Shown in pieces: positions 1 through 8,799 of a stretch of DNA of 64,000 bases (the stretch's first letter is position 1; each line of letters opens with the position of its first letter). The stretch spans positions 496,001 to 560,000 of the forward strand of contig DASRDB010000003.1 of the NCBI GenBank assembly GCA_035652815.1, read 5' to 3'. Origin of the DNA: DASRDB01 sp035652815 (lineage in GTDB: Bacteria > Chloroflexota > Ktedonobacteria > Ktedonobacterales > Ktedonobacteraceae). The position numbers and the translations under genes were made by a program. The notes beneath the pieces were generated by a model that was not told the origin of the DNA, made no database searches, and was given only the letters and a program-made list of their open reading frames with translations.

Positions 1-103
1 AATTGAATTAAGGCAAAGTATTCTAATGAATTTGCATCACGCATAGAAAGTTATGGCAAGTAAATCCATATTTATAAAATTTTTAGAAAGGTAAGCCCAG
101 CCA

Positions 104-733
104 ATGGAAGAACTTCAACCGGCGACCACTTTTGAAAACAATGGCGTACCGAACGGGGAGGCACCCATTCAAACAGCAGAGGTTTCTCAGGACACGGCAC
201 TTTCTAGTAGTGAGGCTTCAACGATACCACCACAGCTTCTCCAGACTCTACAGACCCTTGTGACAGAGATGCAGGAACTGCGGCGCGATTTCGATACCAA
301 GATCAAATATGACGAGAGCAAAGAACGCCAGGTTGATAGCCTATACCAGGAGCTACAAACCCACCGCGAAGGACTCCACTTCAAAATTCTACGACCCCTT
401 TTTACTGACTTGATTGCCGTGTACGATGATTTCGGCAAGCTCATTGAAAGCCTCTCGCATAACGGCGTTGACTCATCTCAAACCCTCGACAATCTGCGTT
501 CCTTCCAGGAAACGATCGACGATATTCTGAGGCGCAACGGCGCTGAATCTTATAGTCTGGAAGAGGACAGCTATACCCCCGTCAAACAGCGCGTCCTGCA
601 AGTAATCGAGACCAACGACCCGGCACAGGACAAAAAGATTGCGCGCAGGATACGTAGAGGCTTCGAGTACGAGGGACGGGTACTGCGACCAGAGCTTATC
701 GCTATGTATAAATTTGTTCCAGGCAAAGAGTAA
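104..733 (+). CDS. GrpE-like nucleotide exchange factor
   Basis: This 209-residue protein looks like a GrpE-family cofactor for the Hsp70 proteins encoded next to it. The first 45 residues are acidic and low in complexity. Residues about 45-90 form a charged coiled coil, and residues 90-170 form a helical section. The C-terminal beta part ends with RVLRPELIAMYKF, which resembles the GrpE ending GRVLRPA. By family knowledge GrpE releases ADP from Hsp70. The start is supported by AGAAAGG about 13 bases upstream. It is the first gene of the 104-22879 cluster and lies 41 bases before the first Hsp70 gene. No heat-shock regulator or hrcA is beside it, so it is probably a system-specific exchange factor rather than the housekeeping one. 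The family call is fairly good; the dedicated role is inferred. Confidence 0.72.
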   Translation: MEELQPATTFENNGVPNGEAPIQTAEVSQDTALSSSEASTIPPQLLQTLQTLVTEMQELRRDFDTKIKYDESKERQVDSLYQELQTHREGLHFKILRPLFTDLIAVYDDFGKLIESLSHNGVDSSQTLDNLRSFQETIDDILRRNGAESYSLEEDSYTPVKQRVLQVIETNDPAQDKKIARRIRRGFEYEGRVLRPELIAMYKFVPGKE

Positions 734-774
734 CGTATAACAAGCACAGCCAGCAGAATGGAGAAAGCACGATC

Positions 775-2442
775 ATGAGCAATCAAGAAACGAAGGTTTT
801 TGGTATTGATCTGGGCACCACGTACTCGTGCATCGCTCACGTCGATGAATATGGCAAGCCGGAAGTGATTACGAACGAGGAGGGAGAGCGCACCACGCCC
901 TCGGTCATCCTTTTTGAAAGTCCCGATAATATTGTGGTGGGCAAAGTAGCCAAAGAGAGCGCCGTTCTCTCGCCTGACCGGGTGGTAGCGATGGTCAAGC
1001 GACACATGGGCGAGGAGAACTGGGAATTTGAGTGCGATGGCCTGCACTATACACCCGAGGAAATTTCTTCCTATATTCTACGGAAATTAGCAAAAGACAC
1101 AGAAGAGAAGCTGGGCATTCCCGTGAAAGATGTTGTCATTACCTGCCCGGCTTACTTTGGCATTGCCGAACGCGAAGCGACGGCAAACGCAGGCAAAATC
1201 GCGGGCCTGAATGTGCGCGAAGTCATTAACGAGCCGACTGCGGCAGCGATTGTGTATGGTCTGCAGAATGAAAAGGATCAGGTCGTACTCGTCTACGACC
1301 TCGGCGGCGGCACCTTTGATATCACTGTCATCGAAATCAAGTCGGGCACCATTACCGTCATTGCCACCGGCGGCGACCACAACCTCGGCGGCAAGGATTG
1401 GGACGCCATCATTGTGCAATATCTGGCCGAACAATGGATGATGGAAACAGGCTCCTCAGATGATCCAACCTCTTCCGAAGAGACATTGCAGGACCTCTGG
1501 CTGCGCTCCGAGTCAGCCAAACGCACGCTCTCCTCGAAGCAGGAAACCAGCGTGCCGGTGACACATGCCGGACAGCGCAAAGGCATCACCCTCACCCGCG
1601 AAAAATTCAACGAACTGACCGCCAGCCTGCTCGAAAGAACCATCGATTTCACAAAAACCACGATGGAGGAGGCGCGAAAACGAGGATTTAGTCATTTCGA
1701 TCAAATTCTCCTGGTTGGCGGCTCGACCAGAATGCCTCAAGTGCAAGAACGCTTGAAAGAAGAATTTAGCATTCCAACGAAGGTACACGATCCCGATGAG
1801 TCGGTGGCAAAAGGGGCGGCCATTTATGCCCACAAACTGATGCTTGACGAGAAAATACAGCATAAGATTGCTGAAATTACTGGCACCGACGTAGCTAAAG
1901 TCGACTCGTCCTCGGTCTCCGAACGAGTTCTGGAGCAGGCGCAGCAACAGGTGGCGCAGGATGTCGGCTTGAAGCTGGGCACCATCAAAAAGTTCAACGA
2001 AATGGAAGTGACCAACGTCGCCAGCCATAGCTTTGGCATCATTGCCGTGGACAGCAGAAAAAATGCCGAGGTCATTTTCAACCTTGTCCGCGTCAACGAC
2101 CCACTTCCCGCGATAAGCAGGCAGACGTTCTTTACGCTTGAAGCTGAACAGGAAATGGTAGACATCCGTATCATGGAGAATAGCTTCTCCACCCACACGG
2201 TAGATGATATTGAAGCGGGCGAAAAAATAGGCGAGGCGGAGCTGCATTTACCCCCGCGCCTGCCCATCAACGCCCCCATTGAAGTGACCTTTGACTTGAA
2301 CCGCGAAGGCAGGCTGCATGTAACGGCACGCGAACCGGGCAGCAATATGTCCATTGAGGTCACCATCCAGACAAAACGCGGGTTGTCAGAGGAAGCAGTG
2401 GAGAAAGCAAAGAAGCGCTCCACGCATGTCGCAATCTCATAA
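775..2442 (+). CDS. Hsp70 (DnaK-like) chaperone lacking most of the lid
   Basis: The protein has 555 residues and a complete Hsp70 ATPase domain. The phosphate-1 motif GIDLGTTYSC is near residue 10, the phosphate-2 motif DLGGGTFD near 175, and the adenosine motif LVGGSTRMP near 315. A beta-type substrate-binding domain follows (about 410-530). The chain ends after KRGLSEEAVEKAKKRS, where normal DnaK (about 610-640 residues) continues into the helical lid. An insertion of about 35 residues (about 365-400) sits between the two domains. The start has GGAGAAAG at good spacing. It should bind ATP and unfolded or partner proteins in the cytoplasm. Its neighbours are a GrpE-like gene upstream and a second, vWA-fused Hsp70 downstream, so it probably serves this cluster. 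Confidence 0.9.
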   Translation: MSNQETKVFGIDLGTTYSCIAHVDEYGKPEVITNEEGERTTPSVILFESPDNIVVGKVAKESAVLSPDRVVAMVKRHMGEENWEFECDGLHYTPEEISSYILRKLAKDTEEKLGIPVKDVVITCPAYFGIAEREATANAGKIAGLNVREVINEPTAAAIVYGLQNEKDQVVLVYDLGGGTFDITVIEIKSGTITVIATGGDHNLGGKDWDAIIVQYLAEQWMMETGSSDDPTSSEETLQDLWLRSESAKRTLSSKQETSVPVTHAGQRKGITLTREKFNELTASLLERTIDFTKTTMEEARKRGFSHFDQILLVGGSTRMPQVQERLKEEFSIPTKVHDPDESVAKGAAIYAHKLMLDEKIQHKIAEITGTDVAKVDSSSVSERVLEQAQQQVAQDVGLKLGTIKKFNEMEVTNVASHSFGIIAVDSRKNAEVIFNLVRVNDPLPAISRQTFFTLEAEQEMVDIRIMENSFSTHTVDDIEAGEKIGEAELHLPPRLPINAPIEVTFDLNREGRLHVTAREPGSNMSIEVTIQTKRGLSEEAVEKAKKRSTHVAIS

Positions 2443-2490
2443 GCAGGAAGTTCGCAGGATACAAACGCTGAGTTAGTGAAGGAGCGGGCG

Positions 2491-4563
2491 TTGAATACAT
2501 TCGTTGGCATTGATCTGGGCACCACCTACTCTGCCGTCGCATACATTAATGCTCATGGCAAACCAGAAGTGATACGTGATGAGGAAGGGAATGCAACCAC
2601 TCCTTCCGTTGTATACCTGGGAGGAGATACGCCGCTTGTCGGTTATGCCGCGAAGGAGCAGCAGGCGCTAGGAAAAGAGGAAGTGGCATCCTTCTTCAAA
2701 CGAAATATGGATGATACCCATTTTCTCCTGTCGTACCACGGTCGCACCTATACACCGGTAGACCTTTCCTCGATCGTGCTTGCGCACCTGAAAAAACAGG
2801 CGGAGCGGCATTTCGGCAGCCCCGTAACCGACGCCGTCATTACTGTACCTGCTTACTTTACGCACGTGCAGCGTTCAGCCACCATCGAGGCAGGTCGCAA
2901 GGCCGGTTTGAACGTTCTGAAGATCATCAGCGAACCCACTGCTGCCGCGCTCGCCTACGGATTGCGCCCTGGTCAGCAGAAACAGCGCGTTCTCGTCTAC
3001 GACCTGGGAGGGGGAACCTTCGACGTCTCGCTGGTCGAAATCACGGCAAACGAACTGCGCGTCATCGGCACCGGTGGCGACCACAACCTGGGCGGCAAAG
3101 ACTGGGATGATCGCTTAATCGAGTACGTGGATGGTCTCTTCCGGGACGAATTCGGCGTAGAATTGGCCGGAGACGACATTAACGAACTGCGCGTCCAGTC
3201 GGAACGGCTCAAGCACAACCTTTCTTTACGCCAAAGCGCCGATATACGAGTCTCGGCAGGCGGGTATACAGGTACCTACACGGTATCACGCGAAAAGTTC
3301 GAGCAACTGACCCTTGACCTGTTAGAACGCACGCAACTGCTGACCGAGCAGGTTCTCTCCGAAACCAACCTGACGTGGCAGGATATCGATGGCATCTTGC
3401 CCGTCGGCGGCTCAACACGCATGCCTATGATACGCGCATTTATCCAGCGCATCTCAGGCAAACCTCCTATGACCGGCATTCATCCCGACGAGGCGGTAGC
3501 GCTCGGGGCCGCCATCCAGGCAGCGATGGAAATTGAGGAGAGCGCGAACAAGCCCATCTTTCACCTGGCAGGCCGCAAAACTACATCTGATGTCATCGCG
3601 CATAGCCTCGGCATGATCGCGGTAAATGAGGACCGCTCCCGCTATATCAATAGCATCCTGATCGCCAAAAACCTGCGCATTCCCTCAGAGCAAACACGAC
3701 CTTATACGATGAGACTCCGGCGGCGCGGCGATACCGAGATGGAGGTGTTTTTAACGCAGGGCGAGAGTGATGATCCTCAGCATTGCGCCTATCTCGGGCG
3801 CTACGTCTTCTCAGACTTCCCGCTGCTCAACGACAAACAGACCGTTGTGGATGTCACCTATGCTTATGATAAAAACGGCGTCGTGCATGTCTCAGCCGTT
3901 GAACGCAGCACTGGCACGCCATTAAAGTTGCGCATCGAGCCGGTGCCATCCGATGTTCCAGACCGCTTTGCCGGTTCTCCAAAGGACCTGGAGGTGAGAG
4001 AGCACCTGACCGTCTACCTCGCCTTCGACCTCTCAGGCAGCATGAGCGGTACTCCTTTGCGGGAAGCCCAGAAAGCCGCGCTGGAATTTGTGAGCCAGTG
4101 CGACCTGACCACTACCTCCATCGGCCTCATTTCTTTCTCCGACCGCGTACATGTCGATCAGCCAGCAACGCAGAATGGAAAAGACATTACACGCGCCATT
4201 CAACAGCTTTCGATTGGCCGGACCGGCTATGGCAACTCAGACCATCCTTTTCGCGACATTTACCAGCGCATGCAAAATACTACCGGTATGCGCTACGCGA
4301 TTGTGCTGGCCGATGGCGTATGGGCCTGCCAGGGCGACGCCATCAAACGCGCCAGAGAATGCCACAAGGCCGGTATCGAAGTGATCGCCATCGGCTTTGG
4401 AGGAGCCGACCGCGCCTTCCTGGCGCAAATCGCCTCTTCATCCGAACAGAGCTTCTTTACCGATATGGGGCGGCTTGCTGAAACATTCAGTACCATCGCA
4501 CAAGAATTGACCGAAACTGGTGGAGAGAAACGCGCAGGTGGTGGGCTGCGCATAAAATTCTAG
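2491..4563 (+). CDS. Hsp70-von Willebrand factor A fusion protein
   Basis: About 500 residues of Hsp70 (ATPase motifs GIDLGTTYSA, DLGGGTFDVS and PVGGSTRMP, then a shortened beta substrate-binding domain) are followed by a C-terminal vWA domain from about residue 505. The vWA domain has the metal-ion-dependent adhesion motif DLSGSMSG near residue 512 and a later LADG. vWA domains usually bind protein partners through a metal ion, so the fusion probably tethers a chaperone to a specific client. I prefer the TTG start at 2491, because AAGGAG lies six bases upstream and the ATPase fold begins at once. A GTG at 2476 in the same frame would add five residues and has no well-placed ribosome site. 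It lies 48 bases after the first Hsp70 gene and 23 before the scaffold gene. Hsp70-vWA fusion is uncommon outside such systems. Confidence 0.88.
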   Translation: MNTFVGIDLGTTYSAVAYINAHGKPEVIRDEEGNATTPSVVYLGGDTPLVGYAAKEQQALGKEEVASFFKRNMDDTHFLLSYHGRTYTPVDLSSIVLAHLKKQAERHFGSPVTDAVITVPAYFTHVQRSATIEAGRKAGLNVLKIISEPTAAALAYGLRPGQQKQRVLVYDLGGGTFDVSLVEITANELRVIGTGGDHNLGGKDWDDRLIEYVDGLFRDEFGVELAGDDINELRVQSERLKHNLSLRQSADIRVSAGGYTGTYTVSREKFEQLTLDLLERTQLLTEQVLSETNLTWQDIDGILPVGGSTRMPMIRAFIQRISGKPPMTGIHPDEAVALGAAIQAAMEIEESANKPIFHLAGRKTTSDVIAHSLGMIAVNEDRSRYINSILIAKNLRIPSEQTRPYTMRLRRRGDTEMEVFLTQGESDDPQHCAYLGRYVFSDFPLLNDKQTVVDVTYAYDKNGVVHVSAVERSTGTPLKLRIEPVPSDVPDRFAGSPKDLEVREHLTVYLAFDLSGSMSGTPLREAQKAALEFVSQCDLTTTSIGLISFSDRVHVDQPATQNGKDITRAIQQLSIGRTGYGNSDHPFRDIYQRMQNTTGMRYAIVLADGVWACQGDAIKRARECHKAGIEVIAIGFGGADRAFLAQIASSSEQSFFTDMGRLAETFSTIAQELTETGGEKRAGGGLRIKF

Positions 4564-4586
4564 CGTAAAAAACATGGGAGAAGATC

Positions 4587-7500
4587 ATGGCAGGCGAGAA
4601 AACTACTTCTGTCCCCAATTTCTTCATTCTACTGGACATCGATCCAAATAAGCCCTGGGATCAGAATAATTTTGAGAAAATACTCGAAACAAAACGGAGC
4701 GAGTGGACACGCAAAAGCAACGGCGTGGGCAATACCATGCTGGAGGCCAGGAGAAATCTCGCGCTCGTCTCCAAAATTCGCGAAGTCATGGCCGATCCAA
4801 CCCAAAGACAGGCGCTCGCCGAAGCCGCTAAAAAAGAACTCGCCGAGGGAAACAGCGCAAAAATAGAACAGTTTGAAAGGCAACTCGCCATTGCCACCAG
4901 TAAAGGCTTCCTGAACGAGGCCGAATTCAATAAATTTCTCGCTGACTACAAGTCGGTCCTCTCGGAAAAGGAGATTCGCAGCCGCATCAAAGTACCGATC
5001 AAGGCACCTGAAACATCAAATGCGAAAGACCAGCAACTGGATTCCACACTGCTCAAAGCCATCAATGAGCGGTTGCAAAAACTTGGGAAAGCCGATCTGT
5101 ACGAGTTTCTGGGACGGCCCAAAGGGACCTCCTGCCAGGAATTAAGCAAAGCGGCAGAAGAAATTTATGCCGCTATGCAGCGCAGGCAACCCAAGACGCT
5201 GGAAGTCACCATGACCTCAGAACTGGCCGGGCACGCGAAAACGGTCTTCAAATCGGAAGACATGCGCCAGCGCTATAACGAGTCCCTCCGTCTCAGCAAG
5301 CTGCAAGCCCTTCTGGAAGAGTTTGAGAAGATCGTAAACGCGGCTGGCGGCACGCAAAAAGGACTCTACGCCAAACAAGTCGCACTCTTTATTGAACGGG
5401 CGGTCAATGAAGCAGGTTTATCGCAGCTAGAGGCGGGCGAACGTTTAAGAGCGTTCGCCAATCAGCGGCACTGGTTCCTCGAAGTGCCAACCATTGACAT
5501 CAGTGAGGAAACGCAGCGCTGCGGCTACTGTGGAACGGTCAACAAGAAAGCAAACCAGTTTTGCTCCGGCTGCACCAGAGAGCTGCGCATCACCTGCCCC
5601 AATTGCGGCCAGCCCGCCCGCTCCGAAGATATTGGCTGCGTAAAATGCGGCTTCGACATTGGTAATCGATACTGGGTCGATGACCTGCTGAAAGAATGCC
5701 GCCAGTTGCTGGCAAAGGGCGATATTGCTACGGCAGAGGCGCGTATCAAAAGCGCGGAAGAGGCCTGGAAACCAGCCAAACCCGACACTCGCGCCCGCCA
5801 GATCGCTGAATATCGAGCCGAAATCCAGCGGCTTCTACAGGCGCAGCAGCAAAGCGTAGAGCAGCTAAAAGACTATCTCAGCAAGCGGCTCTACTTTACC
5901 GCGCGCGAGTACCTGTCAAAGCAAGCTGCCGGAAGTATTCCAGACCGCAACAGTTACCTGCAAACGGTTACTACCGAAATTGCGCGGGCGCAGGAATTGC
6001 TCACGCGAGCGAAAGAGCGAGCAATTACACCCAATCAGCGGATCGATCTGTGCGTGCAGGCCCTCCGTATCTGCGCTGATTATAAAGAAGCTCGTGATAT
6101 ACTCAGCACCACGCCGCCCGCTGCGCCTCGTAACCTGCGCGCGCGTGTTGGCGGTTCCACCATTAGCCTGCAATGGGAGCCATCACCCACACCTTATGTC
6201 ACCTATAAAATTGTGCGCAAAATTCATGCCCAGCCTGTATCCGTAAAAGATGGCCTGCTGTTAGACACGGTGACAGGCCGCGTCTACGACGATACGAAAC
6301 CCGAGATAGGGGTGCCAACCTTCTACGCCGTTTTCGCCTCGCTCGAAGATATTCCCTCGACCGAAGCGGCAATGCTGGCCCAACCCGTCATGAAAATCAG
6401 CGAGGTCAGCAATGTGGCCGTTCGCGTGGACAACCAGCAGGTGAATCTTTCCTGGACGCCTCCCCCACATGTCCATAATATCGTGGTCGTGCGAAAGGAA
6501 AGAACGCCACCCGCCTCCATCAACGACGGGATACCGGTGCAATTGCTTGACTTTCAACACCTCGTTGATCGCAGCGTGCAAAACGAGCGACTCTATTTTT
6601 ATACCATTTATGCCCAATTCAAGGATCACGAAGGACATATCGTCACTTCGGCAGGCGTAGCCAAAAGCGCGACCCCTGAGTCGCCACCCGCCATCATTCC
6701 AGAGGTAGACATTTCGAGTCAAAAGGTCGCTCAAGGGTACGAGGTGGCATTGCGCTGGATACCGCCAGCAAAAGGGCGAGCGGTCATACTCAAGTCGAAA
6801 GTTGAACCGAAGCTCAAAGCGGGTGACGCTATACCGAAAGCCCAACTGGAACAACTTGGCGAATTGCGGGAAGACCGGCCCGATTCACTGGTGGACCCCT
6901 GGCGTCAACCAGGTATAACCTATTATACGCCGGTCGTTCTTTTCCAGGATATGGCGTATGTGGGCAATCCGCGCCGCTTCGCCGTCGTCGATGATGTCAG
7001 CGATCTGCGCTATCAAAACCTCGGTCACGCCATCCGTTTGAACTGGACATGGCCCGCCAACTGCCAGGAAGTGCTGGTGGCCTATGACTACCGGGCATGG
7101 CCCCAGCTACCGGGTACGGGAGTCAACACCTATAAAGTGACGCGAGCAGAATACGAACATCGCGGCTACTTTGACATTCGAGGCACACCGAATAGCGATC
7201 ACTATATCGTTGTCGCGGCCATAATCAGGCAGGGAAACGATCAGATTATCGGGTCCGGCACTCGTATTCAAGCTCGCCTTGCCAGCAAAATAGTCATCGA
7301 GTACGAGATCAAACTCCCACGCGGATTCTTTGGTCCTAAAAAGTTACTGCTGCACATCACCTCGCGCACCGCAGGTTCGTTGCCCACGCTGCTCCTGGTG
7401 AGCAAGCAGGGCCGCCTGCCCCTGCGCAAAGAAGAGGGGGAACCCTTTATCCGTTTTGAAGGGCCAGTACTCATCGAAAGCGAGTTGGATCTGGAACTGC

Positions 7501-7613
7501 CCATCAAATCGCTCCCCCCGCGCACCTTTGGCAAATTGTATCTGGAAGATGATCGCATGTACGACGTGGTGACGATTCACCATCCTACTGAAGATAAGCT
7601 GAGGCTCGTATGA
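4587..7613 (+). CDS. Scaffold protein: J-like segments, double zinc ribbon, FnIII repeats
   Basis: The 1008-residue protein has several parts. Residues 1-90 and about 160-240 resemble J-domain helical folds (for example LYEFLGRPKGTS and FKSEDMRQRYNESL), but no HPD tripeptide is present. A double zinc ribbon with four CxxC pairs spans about 311-360. A coiled helical region follows to about 505. Four fibronectin type III-like beta modules start near 510, 604, 711 and 801, with repeated LxW-x-PP patterns. The last 120 residues form a beta-rich tail. There is no signal peptide or membrane segment, so the FnIII modules appear to be cytoplasmic. GGGAGAAG precedes the start. Its last four bases overlap the start of the GTPase gene, which suggests translational coupling. 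A role as adaptor between Hsp70 and GTPases is inferred; the exact family is not recognised. Confidence 0.7.
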   Translation: MAGEKTTSVPNFFILLDIDPNKPWDQNNFEKILETKRSEWTRKSNGVGNTMLEARRNLALVSKIREVMADPTQRQALAEAAKKELAEGNSAKIEQFERQLAIATSKGFLNEAEFNKFLADYKSVLSEKEIRSRIKVPIKAPETSNAKDQQLDSTLLKAINERLQKLGKADLYEFLGRPKGTSCQELSKAAEEIYAAMQRRQPKTLEVTMTSELAGHAKTVFKSEDMRQRYNESLRLSKLQALLEEFEKIVNAAGGTQKGLYAKQVALFIERAVNEAGLSQLEAGERLRAFANQRHWFLEVPTIDISEETQRCGYCGTVNKKANQFCSGCTRELRITCPNCGQPARSEDIGCVKCGFDIGNRYWVDDLLKECRQLLAKGDIATAEARIKSAEEAWKPAKPDTRARQIAEYRAEIQRLLQAQQQSVEQLKDYLSKRLYFTAREYLSKQAAGSIPDRNSYLQTVTTEIARAQELLTRAKERAITPNQRIDLCVQALRICADYKEARDILSTTPPAAPRNLRARVGGSTISLQWEPSPTPYVTYKIVRKIHAQPVSVKDGLLLDTVTGRVYDDTKPEIGVPTFYAVFASLEDIPSTEAAMLAQPVMKISEVSNVAVRVDNQQVNLSWTPPPHVHNIVVVRKERTPPASINDGIPVQLLDFQHLVDRSVQNERLYFYTIYAQFKDHEGHIVTSAGVAKSATPESPPAIIPEVDISSQKVAQGYEVALRWIPPAKGRAVILKSKVEPKLKAGDAIPKAQLEQLGELREDRPDSLVDPWRQPGITYYTPVVLFQDMAYVGNPRRFAVVDDVSDLRYQNLGHAIRLNWTWPANCQEVLVAYDYRAWPQLPGTGVNTYKVTRAEYEHRGYFDIRGTPNSDHYIVVAAIIRQGNDQIIGSGTRIQARLASKIVIEYEIKLPRGFFGPKKLLLHITSRTAGSLPTLLLVSKQGRLPLRKEEGEPFIRFEGPVLIESELDLELPIKSLPPRTFGKLYLEDDRMYDVVTIHHPTEDKLRLV

Positions 7614-8797
7614 TAGCATTATTGAATCCAAAAATTACCTGCCCGTTTTGTTTTGAGTCGTTTACGGTTCAGGACATACAATTTCGCTGCCTGCATCCCG
7701 GCTGTTCTGGCAGGGCGCTCGATACCGTTTATGCAGCGACTCGCGGCGTGCAGGCGATACCGATGGGCCACGTGATTAACGGCAAAAAAAACGGGTTCAG
7801 TCGAGGCCCCGCCCGTAGCATCGACTGCGATGTGTGCGGCAAAGAGGCCCGCACACGCCTCTGCCCCAAATGCCATTTCGAGCTTTCGCACGATGTAGGG
7901 CAGGTCGATCAGAAAATTATTGCCATCATCGGCGGGAGCTTCACGGGCAAGAGCCATTATATCGCGTCGTTAATTACGCAATTGCAACATGTAGTGGGTG
8001 CCAACTTTAACTTCACCGTCTCTATGCTCGGCGACGGCACCCGCGAACGCTGGAACAGGGACTTCTATACACCCTTGTTTGAAAAAAAGCAGGTACTCCA
8101 ACCCACCCAGACCTCCACCGTCGATTCAATTGTAAAGACGCCGCTCATTTTCCGGCTGACCTTTAAAGTGGGCAATAACATTCGCGCTCTCAATATCAGC
8201 TTCTTCGATACCGCAGGTGAAGATATGTCCAAGCTGCGCGTAGACACGCTTTCGGTCGAAGCGCGCTATATCTGTAAAGCTGATGGCCTGATTGTCCTGC
8301 TCGACCCCTTGCAAATCGACAGCGTGCGCCAGCAACTTCCCGATACCATACAAAAGCCCTTGCCTGACCCTATGGCACGCCCCGAATTTATCGTTGGCCG
8401 CCTGCGCGAACTCTTCGAGAGTTTCCATCATTTGTCCGGCTCGAAAAAAATTCCTATACCGGTGGCGTTCACCTTCTCCAAAGTGGACACCCTGAGAAGC
8501 ATTGTCGCACCCGACTCCGCGCTCTTACAGCATAGCAGCCACTTTGGCCTGCTTGATTTGCCGGATGTACAATCGGTCAGCACTGAAATCGGCAACTACG
8601 TACAGGCCTGGATCAATACCGGTTTCTACAACGAGATTGATTTCAAGTTCGCGAACTATCACTTCTTTGGCGTTTCCTCACTCGGCAATCAACCAGAAGC
8701 ATCCGGACGAGTAAAAATTGAACCCCTGCGTGTAGAAGATCCTTTCCTCTGGATTCTCCACGAGTTTAAGCTGATTAAAGGGAAGAAAGGGCGGTAA
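7610..8797 (+). CDS. Soluble zinc-ribbon GTPase (double-GTPase type)
   Basis: The protein has 395 residues. The first 95 hold two zinc ribbons: CPFC...CLHPGC near 11-32 and CDVC...CPKC near 75-90. A P-loop GTPase domain follows, with GGSFTGKS near 107 (Walker A), DTAGED near 200 (DxxG switch) and FSKVD near 288 (NKxD-like base recognition). The C terminus has VEDPFLWIL, which matches GEPLIWLL near the end of the membrane GTPase at 12088. These features fit the DO-GTPase families that occur with GAP1 proteins. No membrane segment is seen. It overlaps the scaffold gene by ATGA and ends two bases before the GAP1 gene. It is probably a nucleotide switch; its effector is unknown. Confidence 0.82.
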   Translation: MIALLNPKITCPFCFESFTVQDIQFRCLHPGCSGRALDTVYAATRGVQAIPMGHVINGKKNGFSRGPARSIDCDVCGKEARTRLCPKCHFELSHDVGQVDQKIIAIIGGSFTGKSHYIASLITQLQHVVGANFNFTVSMLGDGTRERWNRDFYTPLFEKKQVLQPTQTSTVDSIVKTPLIFRLTFKVGNNIRALNISFFDTAGEDMSKLRVDTLSVEARYICKADGLIVLLDPLQIDSVRQQLPDTIQKPLPDPMARPEFIVGRLRELFESFHHLSGSKKIPIPVAFTFSKVDTLRSIVAPDSALLQHSSHFGLLDLPDVQSVSTEIGNYVQAWINTGFYNEIDFKFANYHFFGVSSLGNQPEASGRVKIEPLRVEDPFLWILHEFKLIKGKKGR

Positions 8798-8799
8798 GT

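Noticed and set aside
1513..2247. Long open frame on the minus strand opposite the first Hsp70 gene
   Set aside because: It lies wholly inside a gene with clear motifs, has no ribosome site and its protein shows no recognisable domain.
104..4563. Ordinary heat-shock dnaK operon
   Set aside because: No hrcA, no DnaJ with HPD, one Hsp70 lacks the lid and the other has a vWA domain; the following genes are GTPase and GAP1 genes.
6261..6854. Minus-strand frame of about 197 codons inside the scaffold gene
   Set aside because: No ribosome site and no domain; it is a shadow of the FnIII coding region.
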